Shown here: one piece after another, positions 7,553 through 15,624 of the stretch | Numbering within the stretch: the stretch's first letter is position 1 | How the letters are laid out: each line of letters opens with the position of its first letter | Assembly (NCBI RefSeq): GCF_013364235.1 | Contig: NZ_CP054919.1 | Coordinates: 2,972,247-3,036,246, forward strand | Direction: 5' to 3' | Origin: Kitasatospora sp. NA04385 | GTDB lineage: Bacteria; Actinomycetota; Actinomycetes; Streptomycetales; Streptomycetaceae | DNA length: 64,000 nucleotides | Position numbers and translations under genes: made by a program | Notes under the pieces: generated by a model | The model's database searches: none | What the model saw: only the letters and a program-made list of their open reading frames with translations | What the model was told of the DNA's origin: nothing

Positions 7553-9250
7553 ATGCCGAAGGCACCCACCAACGACCTCCTCGACCGGGCCCGCGCCTGG
7601 CTGGCCGAGGACCCCGACCCGCAGACCCGCGCGGAGCTGGCCGGGCTGCTGGCCTGCGCCGAGGGGCCGGAGGCCGAGTCCGAGGAGCGGATCGCCTGGT
7701 CCCGGCTGGCCGAGCGCTTCGCCGGGCGCCTGCAGTTCGGCACCGCCGGGCTGCGCGGCGAGCTGGGCGCCGGGCCGATGCGGATGAACCGCGCCGTGGT
7801 GATCCGGGCCGCCGCCGGCCTGGCCGGGTACGTGCGCAAGCACCCGGAGCTCGGCGACCTGGTGGTGATCGGCTACGACGCCCGCCACAAGTCGTACGAC
7901 TTCGCCCTCGACACCGCCGCCGTGGTGGTCGGCGCCGGCCTGCGCGCCGCGCTGCTGCCCCGCGCGCTGCCCACGCCCGTCCTCGCCTTCGCGATCCGGC
8001 AGCTGGGCGCGGCGGCCGGCGTGGTGGTCACCGCCAGCCACAACCCGCCGCAGGACAACGGCTACAAGGTGTACCTGGGCGACGGCTCGCAGATCGTCCC
8101 GCCCGCGGACGCGGACATCGCCGCCGAGATCGACGCGCTGGGCGCGCTGGCCGACGTCCCGCGCGCCGAGGGCGGCTGGGAGGTGCTCGGCGAGGAGGTG
8201 CTCGCCGCCTACCTGGCCCGCGCCGTCTCGGTGCTGGACGCCGACGGGCCGCGCGACCTGGCCACCGTCTACACCCCGCTGCACGGCGTGGGCCGGGACG
8301 TGCTGCTGGCCGCGTTCGGCGCCGCCGGGTTCCCGGCGCCGGTCGTGGTCGCCGAACAGGCCGAACCGGACCCGGACTTCCCCACTGTCGCGTTCCCCAA
8401 CCCGGAGGAGCCGGGCGCGATGGACCTCGCCTTCGCCGCCGCCCGGGCGGCCCGCCCCGACCTGGTGATCGCCAACGACCCGGACGCCGACCGCTGCGCG
8501 GTGGCCGTCCCCACCACCGGCAACGACTGGCGGATGCTGCGCGGCGACGAGGTCGGCGCGCTGCTCGGCGCGGCCGTCGCCGCCAAGGGCGGCACCGGGG
8601 TGTTCGCCACCACCATCGTCTCCTCCACCCTGCTCGGCAGGATCGCCGCCGCGGCCGGGCTGGGCTACGCCGAGACGCTCACCGGCTTCAAGTGGATCGC
8701 CCGCGCCGAGGGCATCCGCTACGGCTACGAGGAGGCGCTCGGCTACTGCGTCGACCCGGACGGCGTCCGCGACAAGGACGGCGTCACCGCCGCCCTGCTG
8801 ATCGCCGAACTGGCCGCCGGGCTCAAGCGGGACGGCCGCACCCTGACCGACCTGCTGGACGACCTCGCGCTGGCCCACGGCCTGCACGCCACCGACCAGC
8901 TCTCGGTCCGGGTCGACGACCTCGCGGTGATCTCGGACGCGATGGCCGCGCTGCGCGACAAGCCCCCGGTCGAGCTGGCCGGCCTGGCCGTCACCCGCGC
9001 CGACGACCTCGCCGCCGGCTCCGCCGACCTGCCCCCCACCGACGGCCTGCGCTACCTGCTGTCCGGCCCGGCCGTCGGCTCGGCGCGGGTGGTCGTGCGC
9101 CCGTCCGGCACCGAGCCGAAGCTCAAGTGCTACCTGGAGGTCGTCCTCCCGGTCGCCGCCGCGGCCGAGCTGCCCGCCGCCCGCACCCGGGCGCAGGCGC
9201 TGCTGGACCTCCTCAAGCAGGACTTCGCGCTGGCCGCGGGCCTGGTCTGA
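7553..9250 (+). CDS. Phosphosugar mutase (phosphomannomutase/phosphopentomutase-type)
   Basis: This 565-residue alpha-D-phosphohexomutase family enzyme has all four domain signatures: the phosphoserine loop TASHNPPQDNG, the metal-binding loop DPDADRCAV, the sugar-binding loop YEEALGY and the phosphate-binding loop RPSGTEPK. It isomerises sugar 1-phosphate and 6- or 5-phosphate. The long two-lobed form with GYEEALGYCV is the PGM2-like group, which includes phosphopentomutases, and its place between punA and deoC fits conversion of (deoxy)ribose 1-phosphate to the 5-phosphate; that role is inference. ATG at 7553 is preceded by GGGAG. The 231-bp gap after punA is rich in C and CA tracts and has no operator. 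A strong terminator with a short T-run follows. Confidence 0.88.
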   Translation: MPKAPTNDLLDRARAWLAEDPDPQTRAELAGLLACAEGPEAESEERIAWSRLAERFAGRLQFGTAGLRGELGAGPMRMNRAVVIRAAAGLAGYVRKHPELGDLVVIGYDARHKSYDFALDTAAVVVGAGLRAALLPRALPTPVLAFAIRQLGAAAGVVVTASHNPPQDNGYKVYLGDGSQIVPPADADIAAEIDALGALADVPRAEGGWEVLGEEVLAAYLARAVSVLDADGPRDLATVYTPLHGVGRDVLLAAFGAAGFPAPVVVAEQAEPDPDFPTVAFPNPEEPGAMDLAFAAARAARPDLVIANDPDADRCAVAVPTTGNDWRMLRGDEVGALLGAAVAAKGGTGVFATTIVSSTLLGRIAAAAGLGYAETLTGFKWIARAEGIRYGYEEALGYCVDPDGVRDKDGVTAALLIAELAAGLKRDGRTLTDLLDDLALAHGLHATDQLSVRVDDLAVISDAMAALRDKPPVELAGLAVTRADDLAAGSADLPPTDGLRYLLSGPAVGSARVVVRPSGTEPKLKCYLEVVLPVAAAAELPAARTRAQALLDLLKQDFALAAGLV

Positions 9251-9262
9251 CGCCCCGCCACT

Positions 9263-9302
9263 GCCACCGGCCGCCCCCTCCCTGGCGGCCGGTGGCGTTT
9301 TC
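9263..9302 (+). terminator. Rho-independent terminator after the phosphosugar mutase
   Basis: 13-bp perfect stem (9263-9275 with 9284-9296), 8-nt loop, followed by G and a short T-run at 9298-9301. It lies 12 nt after the mutase stop codon. Confidence 0.82.
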
Positions 9303-9320
9303 GGCCCCGCCGGACCGGCC

Positions 9321-9653
9321 CTAGCCGCCGTTGCGGTAGGCGGCGACCACCGTGCCCAGCAGGCCCGGGAAGCGCTCCTCCAGGTCGGCGGCGCGCAGCG
9401 TGGTCAGCCGGCGGTTGGCCTCCTCGCGGTGGCGGATCAGGCCCGCCTCGCGGAGCACCTTGAAGTGGTGGCTGAGGGTGGAGGGCGCGACGTCCACCGG
9501 GAAGGTGCCGCAGGCGCGTTCGGGCTCGACGCTGAGGGTCTGCACGATGGTCATCCGGGTCGGGTCGGCGAGCGCGTGCAGGACGTCCAGCAGGTCGATG
9601 TCGGCGGTGTCGGGGTACTGGGGCGCCTCGCGGCGGCGGCTGGGACGGGGCAC
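9321..9653 (-). CDS. ArsR-family helix-turn-helix regulator
   Basis: This 110-residue winged-helix protein has the ArsR pattern: a LLDVLHALADPTRMTIVQTL helix pair, the recognition helix STLSHHFKVLREAG and the wing IRHREEANRR. No metal-binding ELCVCDL motif is present, so it is probably a non-metal (redox or small-molecule) branch. A single Cys sits in ERACGTFPVD. It is divergent from the quinone oxidoreductase at 9757, with a perfect inverted repeat between them that is the obvious operator; regulation of the neighbour and itself is inferred. The start is GTG at 9653 behind GGAGGAGG. Confidence 0.88.
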   Translation of the reverse strand: MPRPSRRREAPQYPDTADIDLLDVLHALADPTRMTIVQTLSVEPERACGTFPVDVAPSTLSHHFKVLREAGLIRHREEANRRLTTLRAADLEERFPGLLGTVVAAYRNGG

Positions 9654-9674
9654 GGGGCGCCTCCTCCAGGGATG

Positions 9675-9690
9675 TTCGACAGATGTCGAA
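9675..9690. promoter_or_regulatory. Inverted repeat in the ArsR/oxidoreductase divergent promoter
   Basis: TTCGACAGATGTCGAA has perfect 7-bp arms with a 2-nt centre and lies about 20 bp upstream of the ArsR start. A second TTTCGAC half-site and a TCTCGAAA half-site follow at about 9706-9737, before the oxidoreductase start at 9757. It is the likely ArsR-type operator controlling both genes. Confidence 0.65.
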
Positions 9691-9756
9691 GTTGCATGGT
9701 ACTAATTTCGACGTTCGTAGAACATCGTATCTCGAAACACGTCGAGGGGGACCACC

Positions 9757-10749
9757 ATGCGCGCACTCGTCATGACCGAAGCAGGCGGCGCCGAACACAG
9801 CCACGTCCTCGACCTCGAACCGCCGCGGCCCGGCCCCGGCCAGATCGCGATCGACGTCACCCACGCCGGGCTGAACTTCGTCGACGTGATGGCCCGCCGC
9901 GGCGACGGCGGCTACACCGCCGCCTGGCCGCACCACCCCGGCAAGGAGGTCGCCGGCACCGTCCGGGCCCTCGGCGCGGGCGTCACCGGCCCCGCCGTCG
10001 GCACCCCCGTGGTCGCCGCCACCCGGACCGGCGGGCTCGCCCGGGTCGCGGTCGCCGACGCGGCCCTCACCGTCCCCGTCCCCGACGGCGTCCCGCCGCA
10101 CGTCGCCGCCACCACCCCGCTCGGCCTCGCCACCACCCTGCTGCTGCTCACCGACGCCGGGCGCTTCGCCCCCGGCGAGAGCGTCCTCGTCCACTCGGCG
10201 AGCGGCGGCATCGGCACCGCCGTGGCCCGGCTGCTCCCCCACCTCGGCGGCGGCCGCCTGCTCGGCACCGTCGGACGCCCCGAGAAGGCGGAGGCCGCCC
10301 GGCGGCACGGCTACGACGCGGTGCACGCCCGCGGCACCGACCCCGCCGACCTCGCCGCCCGGCTGCGCGCGGCCAACGGCGGACGCGGCATCGACCTGGT
10401 CCTCGACCCGCTGGGCACCGCCGCCCTCGACCTCGACCTCGACCTGCTCGCCCCCGGCGGCCGCATCGTCCTCTTCGGCAACGCGGGCGGCGGCGTCCCG
10501 GACCCGCTGCCGCCCCTGCCCCGCCTGCTCGGCGCCAACGCCACGATCACCGGCTTCAGCCACAACGGGCTGCTCACCCACGCCCCCGCCAAGGTCGCCG
10601 CCGCGATCCGCCGCGCCCTCGACCTGCTCGCCACCGGCGCGCTCGACACCCCGGTGACCGTCCTGCCCGACCTCACCGCCGTCCCCGCCGCCCACGACCT
10701 GCTCGCCGCCGGCCGCGCCGAGGGCAAGTACGTGGTGGCCCTCCATTGA
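9757..10749 (+). CDS. Zinc-less quinone oxidoreductase (MDR superfamily)
   Basis: This 330-residue NADPH-dependent medium-chain dehydrogenase/reductase has a GroES-like N-terminal domain (residues 1-125, with HAGLNFVDVMARRG, typical of quinone oxidoreductases and lacking the alcohol-dehydrogenase zinc Cys residues) and a Rossmann domain with the nucleotide loop SASGGIGTAVARLL. The family reduces quinones and alpha,beta-unsaturated carbonyls in the cytosol. ATG at 9757 has GAGGGGGACC upstream. It is divergent from the ArsR gene and probably induced when that repressor is released. Confidence 0.9.
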   Translation: MRALVMTEAGGAEHSHVLDLEPPRPGPGQIAIDVTHAGLNFVDVMARRGDGGYTAAWPHHPGKEVAGTVRALGAGVTGPAVGTPVVAATRTGGLARVAVADAALTVPVPDGVPPHVAATTPLGLATTLLLLTDAGRFAPGESVLVHSASGGIGTAVARLLPHLGGGRLLGTVGRPEKAEAARRHGYDAVHARGTDPADLAARLRAANGGRGIDLVLDPLGTAALDLDLDLLAPGGRIVLFGNAGGGVPDPLPPLPRLLGANATITGFSHNGLLTHAPAKVAAAIRRALDLLATGALDTPVTVLPDLTAVPAAHDLLAAGRAEGKYVVALH

Positions 10750-10791
10750 TGGCCCTCCAGTAGCGCCGTTCCCCCGGGCTACCGGGTGCGC

Positions 10792-11469
10792 TCAGATGGC
10801 CAGGACGACCGCGACCAGGGCGACCAGCCCCGCCAGCGTCGGCGCGATGACCCACCAGCACCAGGTCGCGGTGACCTCGCCGGCCGCCGAGGCCTTGTGC
10901 GCGTTGCGTTCGGCCTGCTCCTGGAGCGCGTTCACCACCGCGTCGGACCAGGCGCGGGTGGAGTCCAGCTCGTCCGGGCGGGGCGTGCGGGGGGCCTTGC
11001 CGGGGCGGGCGGGGCTGCGCAGCGCGGGGTCGCCCTCGGCGACCGCGCGGGTCGCCCGGCGGGTGGCCTTCTTGCGCTGGCGGATCGAGACCGGGATCGC
11101 CCAGACCTGGAACTTGCGCCCGTCGGCGAAGAGTTCGACCGAGTACCCGGCCTTGAGCCCCTCGACCTTGGACCAGGGCGCGACGATCGTCCGCAGCGGG
11201 TTGCGCACCACCAGCCGCCGGTCGTTGGCGCGCACCACGGGCCGCAGGGTGTAGGCGATCACCGGGAAGGCGAAGACCGGCGCGGCGGCGAGGGCGACCC
11301 ACGGGGTGGCGCCGGAGCCGGTCACCACGGCGTCGGTGATCAGCCAGGCGGCGACGGCGAGCATCATGGCGCCCGCGACGACGCTGGGGACGGAGCGGTA
11401 GACGCGGTCGGCGTACACGGGCTCGTCGGCGGCGGAGCCCTGGTGGGGCGTCCGGTCGGATTCGGTCAT
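10792..11469 (-). CDS. Membrane protein with bacterial PH-like domain
   Basis: This 225-residue protein has two membrane segments near residues 28-50 and 55-75, then a cytosolic PH-like domain (about 75-125, with RRLVVRNPLRTIVAPWSKVEGL), a charged Arg/Lys-rich region and a C-terminal membrane anchor (about 200-225). This is the common actinobacterial bPH6-type membrane protein; its role is not known. The alternative start at 11532 would add 21 residues, and ATG at 11469 is preferred. Confidence 0.75.
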   Translation of the reverse strand: MTESDRTPHQGSAADEPVYADRVYRSVPSVVAGAMMLAVAAWLITDAVVTGSGATPWVALAAAPVFAFPVIAYTLRPVVRANDRRLVVRNPLRTIVAPWSKVEGLKAGYSVELFADGRKFQVWAIPVSIRQRKKATRRATRAVAEGDPALRSPARPGKAPRTPRPDELDSTRAWSDAVVNALQEQAERNAHKASAAGEVTATWCWWVIAPTLAGLVALVAVVLAI

Positions 11470-11568
11470 GCCGTCGATTCTGCCCCAGCGCCCGGGCCGC
11501 CCCCAATGGCGACCCGGGCACGGGACGGTCACGAATGACCGGGTCCGCGGCCCCTGCGGGCCGGCCGG

Positions 11569-12312
11569 TCAGTCGGTGCGCCGCCGCAGCGTCGCGGCGC
11601 CGAGGGCGAGGGCGAGCAGGGCGCTTCCGGCCACCACGGCGAGGTCGGCGAGCACGCGTCCGCCCACCCCGCCCTCCCGGGTGATCCGGCCCATCGCGTC
11701 GACGGCGTACGAGAGCGGCAGCACGTCGGAGATCCAGCGCAGCGCGGGCGCCATGTCGGCGCGGTCCACGAACAGCCCGCAGAGCAGGAGTTGGGGCAGC
11801 AGGACGGCGGGGAGGAACTGGACGGCCTGGAACTCGGTGGCGGCGAACGCGGAGACCAGCAGGCCCAGCGCCATGCCGAGCAGCCCGTCGGCGACCGCGA
11901 CGGCGAACAGCATCCAGGTCGGCCCGGCGACGTGCAGGCCGAGCACGCCGATGGTGAGCGCGGAGGCCAGGGCGGCCTGGAGCAGGGCGACGGCGCCGAA
12001 GGCGAGCGCGTAGCCGAGCAGCAGGTCGAGCCGGCCGAGCGGCATGGTGAGCAGGCGCTCCAGGGTGCCGCCGGTGCGCTCGCGGAGCATCGCGACCGAG
12101 GTGACCAGGAACATCACCAGCAGCGGGAAGACGCCGAGCAGCTCGGGGCCGATCCGGTCGAAGGCGGCGGGCTGCGCGTCGTACATGTAGCGCAGCAGCA
12201 CCAGCAGCAGGCAGGGCACGAACAGCAGCATGGCCACGGTGCGCGGGTCGTGCCGCAGCTGGGCCAGCACCCGGGTGGCGGTGGCGAGGGTGCGGCGGGT
12301 GGCGGCGTTCAT
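11569..12312 (-). CDS. ABC-2 type exporter permease
   Basis: This 247-residue membrane protein of the ABC-2 transporter family has six predicted membrane spans and the conserved ERTGGTLERLLTMPLGRLDLLLG intracellular segment shared by drug/antibiotic exporters of the DrrB/YadH kind. It overlaps the upstream ATPase gene by 4 bp (stop of the ATPase at 12309, ATG here at 12312), so the two are translationally coupled and form one exporter. Substrate unknown. Confidence 0.88.
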   Translation of the reverse strand: MNAATRRTLATATRVLAQLRHDPRTVAMLLFVPCLLLVLLRYMYDAQPAAFDRIGPELLGVFPLLVMFLVTSVAMLRERTGGTLERLLTMPLGRLDLLLGYALAFGAVALLQAALASALTIGVLGLHVAGPTWMLFAVAVADGLLGMALGLLVSAFAATEFQAVQFLPAVLLPQLLLCGLFVDRADMAPALRWISDVLPLSYAVDAMGRITREGGVGGRVLADLAVVAGSALLALALGAATLRRRTD

Positions 12313-13058
12313 CGGACGGCCTCCGGCGCGGTGCGGACGAGGGTGAGGAAGGCGGTCTCGACGTCGGGCGCGCCGGTCGCGGCGAGCAGCGCGGCGGGGG
12401 TGTCGTGGGCGAGCAGCCGGCCCTCGCGCATCAGCAGCAGGCGGTCGCAGCGGGTGGCCTCGTCCATGACGTGGCTGGAGACCAGCAGGGTGGCGCCGCC
12501 CGCGGCGAGCCCCCGGAACAGCTGCCACAGCTCCTGCCGCAGCACGGGGTCGAGGCCGACGGTGGGTTCGTCCAGGACGAGCAGTTCGGGGTGCCCGAGC
12601 AGCGCGGCGGCCAGCGAGACCCGGGCCCGCTGGCCGCCGGAGAGCCGGGCGACGGGGGTGCGCCGGTGGGCGTCGAGGCCGACCTCGGCGATCACCCGGG
12701 CCGGGTCGCCGGGCGGGGCGCCGAGGATCGCGGCGAAGTGGTCGAGGTTCTCGCCGACCGTCAGGTCCCCGTACACGGAGGGGGCCTGGGTGACGTAGCC
12801 GACCCGGTCGCGCAGCGCGGCGGACCCGGCCGGGAGCCCCAGCACGGTGACGGTGCCGGACGCGGTCCGCTGCACCCCGACGACGCTGCGCAGCAGGGTG
12901 GTCTTGCCGCACCCGCTGGGCCCGAGCAGTCCGGTGACGGTGCCCCGCTCCACGGTGAGGTCGAGCCCGGGCAGCACGGCGGTGCCGCCGCGCCGCACCA
13001 CCAGCCCCTCGACCCTGATCGCGGGGCCGTCGACCGGCCCCGCCGGAGAATTCATCAT
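12309..13058 (-). CDS. ABC exporter ATP-binding protein
   Basis: This 249-residue nucleotide-binding protein has Walker A GPSGCGKTT, Q-loop VGYVTQAPSVYGDL, signature LSGGQRARVSLA, Walker B LLVLDEPTVGLD and the switch His in SSHVMD. These features match the ABC-2 drug exporter class paired with the permease downstream. ATG at 13058 (or the adjacent ATG at 13055) is the start. It is divergent from the ECF sigma factor at 13196, with a 137-bp shared promoter region. Confidence 0.9.
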   Translation of the reverse strand: MMNSPAGPVDGPAIRVEGLVVRRGGTAVLPGLDLTVERGTVTGLLGPSGCGKTTLLRSVVGVQRTASGTVTVLGLPAGSAALRDRVGYVTQAPSVYGDLTVGENLDHFAAILGAPPGDPARVIAEVGLDAHRRTPVARLSGGQRARVSLAAALLGHPELLVLDEPTVGLDPVLRQELWQLFRGLAAGGATLLVSSHVMDEATRCDRLLLMREGRLLAHDTPAALLAATGAPDVETAFLTLVRTAPEAVR

Positions 13059-13195
13059 GCGATGAGTTTCTCGCCGCGCACCGGCCCCGTCAAGGCGTCC
13101 GGCGACGGCGGGCGTGAGCTGCGTCACCCGTGTCAACCGGGCGGGGCCCGCGGCTCGTAGCGGAGGTAAGTACCCGAGACGCAAGGAGCCGACCG

Positions 13196-13702
13196 ATGAC
13201 CGAGGAGGAGTTCACCGAGTTCTACCGCCACTCGGTCCACCGGCTCACCGGCCAGCTGTACGTGGTCACCGGAGACCTGCACGAGGCCCAGGACGTGGTC
13301 CAGGAGGCGTTCGTCCGGGCCTGGGGCCACCGCCGCAGCCTGGACCGCGACCACGCCCCGGAAGCCTGGGTCCGCACCGTCGCCGGCCGGCTCGCGATCA
13401 GCCGCTGGCGCCGCGCCCGCACCGCCGCCCGGGCCTGGCGGCGGCACGGCGACCACGCCGAGGTCGACGGGCCGGACCCGGCCTCGGTCGACGTGGCGCT
13501 CGCGCTGCGGCGCCTGTCCGAGCGCCAGCGGCTGTGCGCCGCCCTGTTCTACGTCTGCGACCTGCCGCTCGCCCGGATCGCCGAGGAGACCGGGATGGCC
13601 CCCGGCACCGTCAAGGCCCACCTGTCCCGGGCCCGGACCGCCCTCGCCCAGCACCTGGACCACCCCGCCGAGCCCCGGGAGCACGCCGATGACCTCCACT
13701 GA
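13196..13702 (+). CDS. ECF (SigE-type) RNA polymerase sigma factor
   Basis: This 168-residue sigma factor has region 2 (FYRHSVHRLTGQLYVVTGDLHEAQDVVQEAFVRAW), including the DVVQE core-binding helix, and region 4 (LRRLSERQRLCAALFYVCDLPLARIAEETGMAPGTVKAHLSRART). It lacks region 3, as ECF factors do. ATG at 13196 follows AAGGAG. The next gene overlaps its 3' end by 14 bp and encodes a possible membrane-bound partner, an arrangement common for sigma/anti-sigma pairs. The controlled genes are unknown. Confidence 0.9.
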   Translation: MTEEEFTEFYRHSVHRLTGQLYVVTGDLHEAQDVVQEAFVRAWGHRRSLDRDHAPEAWVRTVAGRLAISRWRRARTAARAWRRHGDHAEVDGPDPASVDVALALRRLSERQRLCAALFYVCDLPLARIAEETGMAPGTVKAHLSRARTALAQHLDHPAEPREHADDLH

Positions 13703-13997
13703 CGACCGGATCGCCGCCCTCCTCCGCGGCGCCGCCGGGACGGCCGCCCGCGCCGCCGCGCCGCCGCCCCCCGCCCGGATCGCCACCCGCGCCCGCCGAC
13801 GCCGCCGCCTGCGCGCCGCCACCGCCACCGGCTGCCTGGCCCTCGCCCTCGCCCTCGGCACCGCGCTCACCCCCGGCCCCCCCCCCGCCGCCCCCCTCAC
13901 CCCGGCCACCACCCCCCGCCCGACGCCCTCCGAGACCCCCGTCCCCACCCCCGCCTTCACCACCCCGACCGCCAGCTACAGCCCTCCCGACTCCTGA
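13689..13997 (+). CDS. Small single-pass membrane protein, possible partner of the ECF sigma factor
   Basis: This 102-residue protein has a short N-terminal helix (DDRIAALLRGAAG), an Arg-rich stop-transfer segment, one membrane span near residues 44-62 and a Pro/Thr-rich extracellular tail. The overlap with the sigma gene suggests co-translation. The cytosolic part is too short for a classical zinc anti-sigma domain and has no HxxxCxxC motif, so an anti-sigma role is only suggested by position. Confidence 0.65.
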   Translation: MTSTDDRIAALLRGAAGTAARAAAPPPPARIATRARRRRRLRAATATGCLALALALGTALTPGPPPAAPLTPATTPRPTPSETPVPTPAFTTPTASYSPPDS

Positions 13998-14253
13998 CCC
14001 GCGGAAGGACGGCGGGAGGCGCCATCAGGGGCCCGGGGAACGGCGGGTCCGTGCTGCTGACGGCCGGAGCCCATCGAAGTGTCCGTGCCGCTGCGTGCAG
14101 TGACAGAACCAGAAGCCAATGCACGCAACGGCAGTGAACCGTCAGCAGCCACGGGCTCGCCGTTCCCCGAGCCCCTGGCGGGGCTTTTCGCCGTTCCCCG
14201 AGCCCCTGAAACGAGCCCCCTTCCCGCCCTTCCCCCCCTCTCCAGGAGCCCCG
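13998..14253. repeat. Intergenic region with a 20-bp direct repeat and a terminator-like hairpin
   Basis: CGCCGTTCCCCGAGCCCCTG occurs at 14158-14177 and again at 14189-14208 (31-bp period). Within the first copy AGCCCC (14170-14175), TGGC and GGGGCT (14180-14185), followed by TTT, form a small terminator-like hairpin, probably for the sigma operon upstream. No gene is visible. Confidence 0.6.
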
Positions 14254-15432
14254 ATGCCCCGCGCCGCCCTGCTCGACCGCCCCCTCCCGGTGCCGCCCGC
14301 CGCACCCGCCCCGCCCGCCGGGCGCCTGCGGGTCGTGCTGGGCCCGGCGGTGGCCGTCCACGCCGGCTCGCTGGTGGCGCACCTGGTGCTGCTCGCGGCC
14401 ATGTCGCGGCCCGGCACGTCGCTGGTGGAGCGGCTGACCGCCTGGGACGGCCGGCACTTCGTGGCGATCGCCGCCGACGGCTACCCGGCGGGTTTCACGT
14501 ACACGGCCGACGGTGAGCTCACCGGCAACGACCTGGCGTTCTTCCCGCTGTTCCCGCTGCTGGTGCGGGCCGTGCACGCGGTGAGCGGCCTGGGGTGGCC
14601 CGGGGCGGCGGTGCTCACCGCCCAACTGGCGTTCCTCACCGCGCTGGTGCTGGTGCACCGGCTGGTCGCCGGGCTGTACTCGCGGCGGGCGGCCACCGTC
14701 ACGCTGGTGCTGCTGGCGGCGGCGCAGCCGATGTCGCTGGTGTTCTTCATGGCGTACAGCGAGTCGGCGTTCCTGGCGCTGGCGGCCGGCGCCCTGCTGG
14801 CCGCGCACCGCAGGTGCTGGGCGGCGGCGGGCGCGTGCGCGTTCCTCGCGGGGCTGACCCGGCCCGCGGGGGTCGCGGTGGTCGTGGCGCTGGCCGTCGC
14901 GGTGCTGGGCGAGCTGCGGCGCCGCCCGGAGCGGCCGCTGCGGCCGGTGGCGGCCGCCCTGCTGGGGTGCGCGGGCACCCCGCTGTACCTGGCCTGGGTC
15001 GCCGAGCGCCTGGGTTCGGCGGGGGCGTGGTTCGCGGTGCAGCGGGCCGGCTGGGACACCCGCTGGGACTGGGGGCGCTCGTGCGGGGAGTTCCTGCTGT
15101 CGGCGCTGCGCACCGGCGACGGCTGGGTGGAGGTCAGCGTCGCCGTCCTGCTGCTCGCGCACCTGCTGGCGCTCGGGCTGGCAGTGCGCCGCTCGGCCTG
15201 GCCGCCGCTGCTGGTGTACGGGGTGCTGGTGGTGGTCCTGACGCTGGGGCAGAGCAACTACTACCACTGCAAGCCGCGCCTGCTGGCCCCGGCGCTGGTG
15301 GTGCTGCTGCCCGTCGCGTCGGCGCTGGCCCGGGCCCGGCGGAGCACCCGGCTCGCGGTGCTGGGCGCCGCCGCGCTGTTCGGGTGCTGGTACGGCGCCT
15401 ACCTGTTGACGACCTGGCGGTACGCGATCTGA
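14254..15432 (+). CDS. PIG-V-like mannosyltransferase family membrane protein
   Basis: This 392-residue polytopic membrane protein has about nine to ten predicted spans. Near residue 67 it has a WDGRHFVAIAADGYP segment after the first span, the position of the catalytic acid in GT-C fold mannosyltransferases such as PIG-V, with NDLAFFPLFPLLVR following. Family members transfer mannose from a polyprenyl phosphate on the outer membrane face. ATG at 14254 has CAGGAG 6 nt upstream; a longer reading from 14119 would lead through the repeated intergenic DNA and is not believable. It is a single gene between the sigma unit and metG. Confidence 0.8.
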   Translation: MPRAALLDRPLPVPPAAPAPPAGRLRVVLGPAVAVHAGSLVAHLVLLAAMSRPGTSLVERLTAWDGRHFVAIAADGYPAGFTYTADGELTGNDLAFFPLFPLLVRAVHAVSGLGWPGAAVLTAQLAFLTALVLVHRLVAGLYSRRAATVTLVLLAAAQPMSLVFFMAYSESAFLALAAGALLAAHRRCWAAAGACAFLAGLTRPAGVAVVVALAVAVLGELRRRPERPLRPVAAALLGCAGTPLYLAWVAERLGSAGAWFAVQRAGWDTRWDWGRSCGEFLLSALRTGDGWVEVSVAVLLLAHLLALGLAVRRSAWPPLLVYGVLVVVLTLGQSNYYHCKPRLLAPALVVLLPVASALARARRSTRLAVLGAAALFGCWYGAYLLTTWRYAI

Positions 15433-15624
15433 GCGCCGCCGCCCCCTCCGGCCCCGGGTCCGCACCGTCCCCTTGACAGCCCGCCGATCAGCAGTGCGGG
15501 CGGGACGGCCCGGTTCGGTACGATTGGCCGCGGCCGGGCGGCAGCGGCAACGCCCCGCACCGACCCTTCGAACCCACCCGCGGGCGCGTCGGCGTGCCCG
15601 CCGGAGAACAGGGAGCATCCCAGG

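Noticed and set aside
15473..15524. TTGACA at 15473-15478 and TACGAT at 15519-15524 as a metG promoter
   Set aside because: The spacing is 40 nt, far from 16-19; each may be used separately but they are not a pair.
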